Shown piece after piece: positions 58,869 to 64,000 of a stretch of 64,000 nt of DNA. How positions within the stretch are numbered: the stretch's first letter is position 1; every line of letters begins with the position of its first letter. The notes below the pieces were generated by a model. That model was not told where the DNA came from. It saw only the letters and a list, made by a program, of their open reading frames with translations, and searched no databases. The position numbers and the translations under genes were made by a program. Source of the stretch: Arabidopsis thaliana (Eukaryota > Streptophyta > Magnoliopsida > Brassicales > Brassicaceae); assembly GCF_000001735.4 (NCBI RefSeq), contig NC_003076.8, forward strand, positions 11,780,001 through 11,844,000. The letters run 5' to 3'.

Positions 58869-59709
58869 CTCAGGAAGTGTGTGTTGCATTGTATAATCTT
58901 GAGTCTGCATTCATCTAAGGCATAGAAAAACCAAAAAAATTGAAAAATTCCAGAAAATGATTTCACAAAAATAGAGTGTTCATGTAGTTGCATTGCATTT
59001 AGGATCGAGTCTAGAGTGTTTCGTTTAGGATTGTTGCATATGCATAGGGGATAATGATGAGATAGCCTTGTAAGCATTTTGGTTCACCAGATAAGCTCAG
59101 TGCCCTCGTTGTTAGTTGTTTGATGCGTTGTCATTGAAATTGAAGTAAGAACTGCACCATGCCTAGATTGCTCTACTCGACCACACTGTTAGGATCTGAT
59201 ATCATTCCCTATCAATTTGAACTTGAATCTGATTTAGAATTATCATGTCTTGGCATCGAATTTGAACTCATGGATACCCTAAAATACTTGGATTTTCTTA
59301 CTCATTTTAACCACTCTTGTTGATCCAAGTAGCTGACTCTCCTTATTAGAGCAGTTAACCCATACCCAAACCTGAACTTTCTTTCAAGCCCTATATCACT
59401 TGTGAGTGTTTGTGAGGTCTTATTTCGATTGAGCTTGGTAGAAAGTGTTAGGTTCGTAACGACAGAGATAGTGTCTCATGTAGTTCTAGTTCGCGTTCTT
59501 CAGACTGGATAGGACTAGGTGGGCGCTTATATCATGGGTTGGGATGTGTTTAAAAGAAAAGAGGGAATCCATTGTTGATGAGGAAAGGGAAAGAATTCCA
59601 GGGGAAGTAAGCTAAAGAAGTTAGAAAAAAAATCTAGTAAAGGTTTTGGGAATGTTAAAGAAAAGAATGAGGTTCTTGTTAGCTAAAGAAGAAGGGTTAA
59701 AAGCCTTTG

Positions 59710-59714
<5 letters not shown>

Positions 59715-59752
<38 letters not shown>
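59715..59752 (+). repeat. Poly(A) tract of 38 nt in G
   Basis: An uninterrupted A run following 'ggtttt'. The equivalent in F is a ~10-nt T tract on the + strand (32697-32706), so the tract expanded in G. Length could be affected by assembly. Confidence 0.85.
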
Positions 59753-59753
<1 letters not shown>

Positions 59754-60372
59754 AGAAACCTTAGTTGTTAAAGAAATCCAAACCCGCTAGATGTATCAGA
59801 GCGTTGAGAAAGCTTCTCCTAGAGTTAAGAGAAAAGAAAAGAATGATATGAAAAAGAGTTTGAAAGATTCATGAGTGCAAAGGGTAGAGTTAAGTTGGGA
59901 CAGGAGTTGGGATTACCATTAGAGCTTCATTGTTATACTCTGGGTAGATGGGATCTTATCTCTGTATGCATAACTTGGGACTTACCTTTAGCATTCTACT
60001 AAAGCTCAATCATTCTTGAGGGATCCCCTGTTACTTAAGCCTATTCTGTAGGGGACCATCTTTGTCTCTTGACCTTCACCTTAGCCAAATGAGTTCATTG
60101 ATGATGCATTGCTTGATTCACGTTCCAGAACTAATGAATGTTAAAGGGATTGGTAGATTTGAAAACATGTGTAGGTCGAGTATAAGAGACGGATTTATTG
60201 ATAACAAGGCATGCCTAACGTTTTTGAGTGGAATTCAATCATATCGCATCTTAGAACTACCAACTTGGACATTGATTTTATTTGCTCTATCATATGCTTT
60301 GGTTCTGAGTCCCCGCCTTCACTCCTCTCCTTCAACTATGTCTTCTTATTTGCTTGAGGGCAAGCAAAGACT

Positions 60373-60386
60373 AAGTTTGGGGGAGT
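60373..60386 (+). other. Polypurine tract of element G
   Basis: AAGTTTGGGGGAGT directly before the LTR start at 60387. Confidence 0.92.
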
Positions 60387-62192
60387 TGATATGTCTATAA
60401 TTTGCATGTTTTCAGTGTCTATTCATCATCACTTTGAGTCTAGTTTCGTATCATTCATCACTGTTTTATATCATTTCTCATCATTCTTGCACACTTTCGA
60501 TGATTAGGATAGCTTTGCACACATATTGCATCTCTGAGTTGTTTTCAGGTGATTTGCAGCTGTTTGCGAGCAAATTGGAAGAAACGAGCCAGAACCAGAA
60601 GACATACTCGACCCCCAGGCCGAGTGACTTTGGAGCCATTCTTCCCACATACTCGACCCCCAGGTCGAGTGACTTTGGAGCCATTCTTCCCGTCCACTCG
60701 ACCACCAGGTCGAGTAACCTCAGCTCAGGCCACTCGACGACATTACTCGACCCCCTGGTCGAGTACCGCTTCGCCACACCACCTGACCACACTCGACCAT
60801 TCACTCTACCACGTTACTCGACCCCCTGGTCGAGTATCATCACTCACCACCATCACCATCAGTCGACCGGACACTCGATCACGTCTTCACAGTCTACTCA
60901 AATCCGCACTCAACCAGACAAGCTGAGCACAAGGAAGAAAAGAGGAGAAGACAAAGTGTTTGGAAGCGGCCTGGACCTCCATCGGATCACGAAGCCCATC
61001 TCGGCCCATTATCACTCTATGGGCCGGGCGATTAGGTTATTGGCCCGTCTACTATCATTTTATTTCGTTTGGTATAAATAGATGTTTTAGGGTTCTGTCC
61101 TGAGACATCTAGTCGACATTGCGTTTTTGCTTCAGTTTTATTTTCAGTTTTACTCTGCTACGCCGCTTTTGCTTCTGCAACCTGTAGTTCGCGATTTTTC
61201 CAAGTTATTGAGATTCCGCGTTTGATTTCATTAGTCATCTTGTTTCTCTACTCTTTATCTCTTTACTTATGCAATATTATCGTTTACCTGCGTTTATGTC
61301 TTTGAGCATGCTGTCTGAGTAGTGACTTAGAATTCTTAGGGATGGGATAGAGTAGTTGTGGAATCCGTAGTCTGTAGAATGGTTAAGTTTTAGAATTGAT
61401 TGAATCCCTTTAGGACTAGTTGCGTTTACTGCTTATTTCTTTCTGATCAACTGGAATTCGATCCCAAGCATTCCCGCACCCAGAAGGTGTTCGATGGAAT
61501 GCTTGATCCACTAGTTCATGAGATATGCGACTCTATCCCAAGGGATTGGCCGTTTAGAGCGTTTATTGACTTTATCAGTCTGTTCGTATTGCCTGCATAG
61601 TTAGATTCCGTTAATGGGAATTAGTCTGGGCTAGCTTTGCTTGAGGATTTCTATCACGGGAGTGAATTGGTCTGTTGTTGAACCTGTTGTCTAGGGATAG
61701 CTTGATTGCGCTTGTTAACCATTCGAATAGGCTAGGACACCACTCTACTCGATTACCCCATCCTTAGGAATTTCTCGTCTATCTTATTTCTCTGTTTTAT
61801 CGTTATCGCTTAATCGTTCTCATTGCCTGTTTCTTAGTTTTTACAATCACTCGACCAACTTACTCGACCACACCCAGTGTCTGGCAACAGACTGTGCAGT
61901 CGAGTATAGCTGTTTCATATCCTGTCTATTACTCGACCTGTTACTCGACCACATCCTACTTCTGGCATCAGCCTGTTGTGGTCGAGTGATTTTAGTAATT
62001 CTGTTATTGCTTCTGTTTTCTGCATGTTCGCTTAGGACTGTTAGAAACCCCAAAACTGTTATTGCTTGGCTTGACTTAGTGACTTCTGATCACATCTCAT
62101 CTGTTTGCATCACACCCATTTGGATTGACACCTAAAATACTACAACGACATGATTGGTGTTTTAGGAATAATTGACTAAAAACCTATTATCA
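60387..62192 (+). repeat. Shared LTR: 3' LTR of G and 5' LTR of H
   Basis: 1,806 bp, colinear with LTR 1 at an offset of 9,625 bp. Differences that I noticed include ttgcat/ttcgat near 60498, a T/C near 60520, G/C in 'gatttgcagc' near 60557 and T/C near 62049. It is preceded by a PPT (G) and followed by a PBS (H), so it serves both units. U3 palindromes at 60606-60835; TATA box at 61073-61080. Confidence 0.94.
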
Positions 62193-62195
62193 ATT

Positions 62196-62209
62196 TGGCG
62201 CCGTTGCCA
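62196..62209 (+). other. Primer binding site of unit H (tRNA-Asp)
   Basis: TGGCGCCGTTGCCA, three bases after the shared LTR. Confidence 0.93.
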
Positions 62210-62364
62210 ATTGGGTGTTTGTTTGCTATATTTGAGATTTCAGAATATTTAAGATCAAGTTCTTTTTCATTTTTTCTGAAAGTTACTAACTTTGTGTTAT
62301 TTCTGTTTGTCTGTTTTGATTCAGGTACTACGAATCACTAGCTTCACCAGTTGGTACTCGTTGT

Positions 62365-64000
62365 ATGCAAACACGGTCACGAGGAAATCAGAATCTCCTG
62401 TTCAACGATAACATCGACCGTATTGCACGCCAACTCAGAACACAGACAGAAACAGAGACAATGGCTGCAGTTGTTGATGAGCAGGTGCAACCAAACAACA
62501 TAGGTGCAGGCGATGCACCACGCAACCACAATCAGCGTAATGGCATCGTGCCTCCACCTGTGCAGAACAACAACTTTGAGATCAAGAGCGGTCTCATTGC
62601 CATGGTTCAGAGCAACAAGTTCCACGGCCTCCCTATGGAGGATCCACTCGATCACCTGGACGAGTTTGATAGGCTCTGCAGCCTAACAAAGATCAATGGA
62701 GTCAGTGAGGATGGCTTCAAGCTCAGATTGTTTCCTTTCTCTCTTGGAGACAAAGCCCATCAGTGGGAAAAGTTGCTTCCTCAAGGCTCTATCACCTCCT
62801 GGAATGACTGCAAGAAAGCCTTCTTGGCTAAGTTTTTCTCAAACTCCAGGACTGCGAGACTAAGGAATGATATCTTCGGTTTCACTCAGACGAATAATGA
62901 GACTTTCTGCGAAGCATGGGAGCGCTTCAAAGGTTATCAGACGCAATGTCCTCATCATGGTTTCTCCAAAGCTTCGCTTCTCAGCACTCTCTACAGAGGT
63001 GTCCTCCCAAAGATCAGGATGCTTCTAGATACCGCTTCTAACGGGAACTTTCTCAACAAAGACGTTGAAGACGGATGGGAGCTGGTAGAGAACTTAGCTC
63101 AGTCGGATGGCAACTATAATGAAGATTATGATAGAAGCGTCCGCACCAGCTCTGATTCTGATGAGAAGCACCGCAGGGAAATGAAAGCCATGAATGACAA
63201 ACTGGACAAGCTACTGCTTGTGCAACAGAAGCACATTCATTTTCTGGGTGATGATGAGACGTTCCAAGTTCAGGATGGGGAGACTATGCAGTCAGAAGAG
63301 GTCAGTTATGTGCAGAACCAAGGAGGTTACAACAAAGGTTTCAACAACTTCAAGCAGAACCATCCCAATCTGTCTTACAGAAGTACAAACGTTGCAAACC
63401 CGCAGGACCAAGTTTACCCTTCACAGCAGCAGAATCAACCTAAGCCCTTTGTTCCATACAACCAAGGTCAAGGGTATGTTCCTAAGCAGCAGTATCAGGG
63501 CAACTATCAGCAGCAACTTCCACCACCTGGGTTCACACAGCAGCAACAACAACCAGCTTCAACAACTCCAGATTCGGACTTGAAGAACATGTTACAGCAG
63601 ATTCTCCAAGGGCAAGCTGCAGGAGCAATGGATCTCGCCAAAAAGATGGCCGAAATCCACAACAAGGTTGATTGTACTTTCAACGATCTGAATATCAAAC
63701 TTGAGGCACTTACCTCTAAGGTCAGATACATGGAAGGACAAACAGCGTCAACTTCTGCTCCAAAAGTAACAGGACTTCCAGGAAAGTCCATACAGAACCC
63801 GAAGGAATACGCCACCGCTCACGCTATCACCATCTGTCATGATCGAGAGCTGCCTACTCGACATGTCTCCACATCAATCACCGAGGACAGTGATGTTCAA
63901 GACGGGGAGGTTTCTACTCAGATTGAAATTTCAGTGGTTGGACTCGACCATTCAGCAGGATCCCGTTTTCAAACCCAGTCCAACCTAGACGAGAAAGCAG
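62365..64000 (+). CDS. gag(-protease) ORF of unit H, open to the window edge
   Basis: ATG at 62365 ([19 protein letters not shown]). I found no stop through 545 codons; the frame leaves the window at ...NLDEKAA, before the protease. Visible parts: a variable N-terminus, the conserved [24 protein letters not shown] stretch, the gag core from residue 86 with WERFKGY at residue 185, and a Gln/Asn/Pro-rich linker at about residues 355-400. Compared with G it has the normal gacaaagccc and TGG at the two damaged sites. One replacement to note is Phe for Ser in 'NDIFGFTQ'. The product should form virus-like particles that package the RNA. No zinc knuckle is seen in the part shown. Confidence 0.88.
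   Translation, partial: MQTRSRGNQNLLFNDNIDRIARQLRTQTETETMAAVVDEQVQPNNIGAGDAPRNHNQRNGIVPPPVQNNNFEIKSGLIAMVQSNKFHGLPMEDPLDHLDEFDRLCSLTKINGVSEDGFKLRLFPFSLGDKAHQWEKLLPQGSITSWNDCKKAFLAKFFSNSRTARLRNDIFGFTQTNNETFCEAWERFKGYQTQCPHHGFSKASLLSTLYRGVLPKIRMLLDTASNGNFLNKDVEDGWELVENLAQSDGNYNEDYDRSVRTSSDSDEKHRREMKAMNDKLDKLLLVQQKHIHFLGDDETFQVQDGETMQSEEVSYVQNQGGYNKGFNNFKQNHPNLSYRSTNVANPQDQVYPSQQQNQPKPFVPYNQGQGYVPKQQYQGNYQQQLPPPGFTQQQQQPASTTPDSDLKNMLQQILQGQAAGAMDLAKKMAEIHNKVDCTFNDLNIKLEALTSKVRYMEGQTASTSAPKVTGLPGKSIQNPKEYATAHAITICHDRELPTRHVSTSITEDSDVQDGEVSTQIEISVVGLDHSAGSRFQTQSNLDEKA

Larger units (their letters stand above)
58734..60372 (+). other. Non-coding 3' internal region of element G
   Basis: 1.64 kb from the ORF2 stop to the PPT with no supported ORF. 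Contains the second PPT-like motif (58854-58868), an inverted repeat around 'tcacacagtggactgtgtga' and a 38-nt A tract (59715-59752) that is far shorter in F and absent as such in B. Confidence 0.8.
50762..62192 (+). mobile_element. ATHILA element G (first unit of a tandem LTR-sharing pair)
   Basis: Plus-strand element of 11,431 bp: 5' LTR (50762-52567), PBS, gag-protease, spacer, intact ORF2, 3' region, PPT, LTR (60387-62192). Instead of ending in satellite, the second LTR leads straight into another PBS and gag (unit H). The two LTRs are both 1,806 bp and differ at only about six places that I noticed, so insertion was recent. No pol. Confidence 0.93.
62193..64000 (+). mobile_element. ATHILA unit H, 5' internal part (tandem with G)
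   Basis: Leader, PBS and gag of a second copy immediately after the shared LTR, running off the window. It is almost identical to G but lacks G's gag frameshift and stop, so it is not a simple recent copy of G's internal region. Confidence 0.92.

Overview
The window is pericentromeric or centromeric plant DNA. It consists only of centromeric satellite and nested LTR retrotransposons, and I see no host protein-coding gene. The satellite is a 178-bp monomer with a HindIII site (AAGCTTGGTTAGTGTTTTGGA...). It matches my memory of the Arabidopsis CEN180/pAL1 repeat, and all the mobile elements look like ATHILA (Ty3/gypsy) elements. The best guess is Arabidopsis thaliana (some accession) or a very close relative; this is recognition from memory, not a search.

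Layout. 1-2793: the 3' part and 3' LTR of a + strand ATHILA (B), inserted into the gag gene of a - strand ATHILA (A, 2794-6871). A also carries a solo LTR (C, 2971-4600, TSD TTGTT) in gag. Between its 5' LTR and PBS, A holds a complete tRNA-Asp(GTC) sequence, apparently a copy of its own primer. 6872-16905: satellite array 1 (about 56 monomers), with a ~2,128-bp, 12-monomer higher-order repeat. 16906-28293: ATHILA D (- strand, TSD GCTAC). 28294-28469: one satellite monomer. 28470-30264 plus 41598-41681: solo LTR E, split by ATHILA F (30265-41592, - strand, TSD AATGA). 41682-50761: satellite array 2 (about 51 monomers). 50762-64000: + strand ATHILA G followed by a second internal region (H) that shares the middle LTR, giving LTR-internal-LTR-internal running off the window.

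Coding content. D, F and G share one plan: 5' LTR, tRNA-Asp PBS, gag-protease ORF, ~1.3 kb spacer, ORF2 (ATHILA ORF1-family protein of unknown function), ~1.65 kb non-coding 3' region, PPT, 3' LTR. None has reverse transcriptase, RNase H or integrase, so these are non-autonomous elements that would need enzymes in trans. D and F are pseudogenised, mostly by C-to-T stop codons. G has an intact ORF2 but a broken gag. H has an open gag frame to the window edge. G and F LTR pairs are nearly identical (recent insertions), while D's are diverged.

Observations most worth following: the captured full-length tRNA primer in A; the clustering of three independent insertion sites (D, E, G) within 18 bp of the 178-bp monomer; the array of 20-nt perfect palindromes in the LTR U3 regions, with arm changes that look compensatory in an older LTR; a conserved second polypurine tract; the tandem LTR-sharing arrangement; and the siR854-like 21-mer in ORF2.
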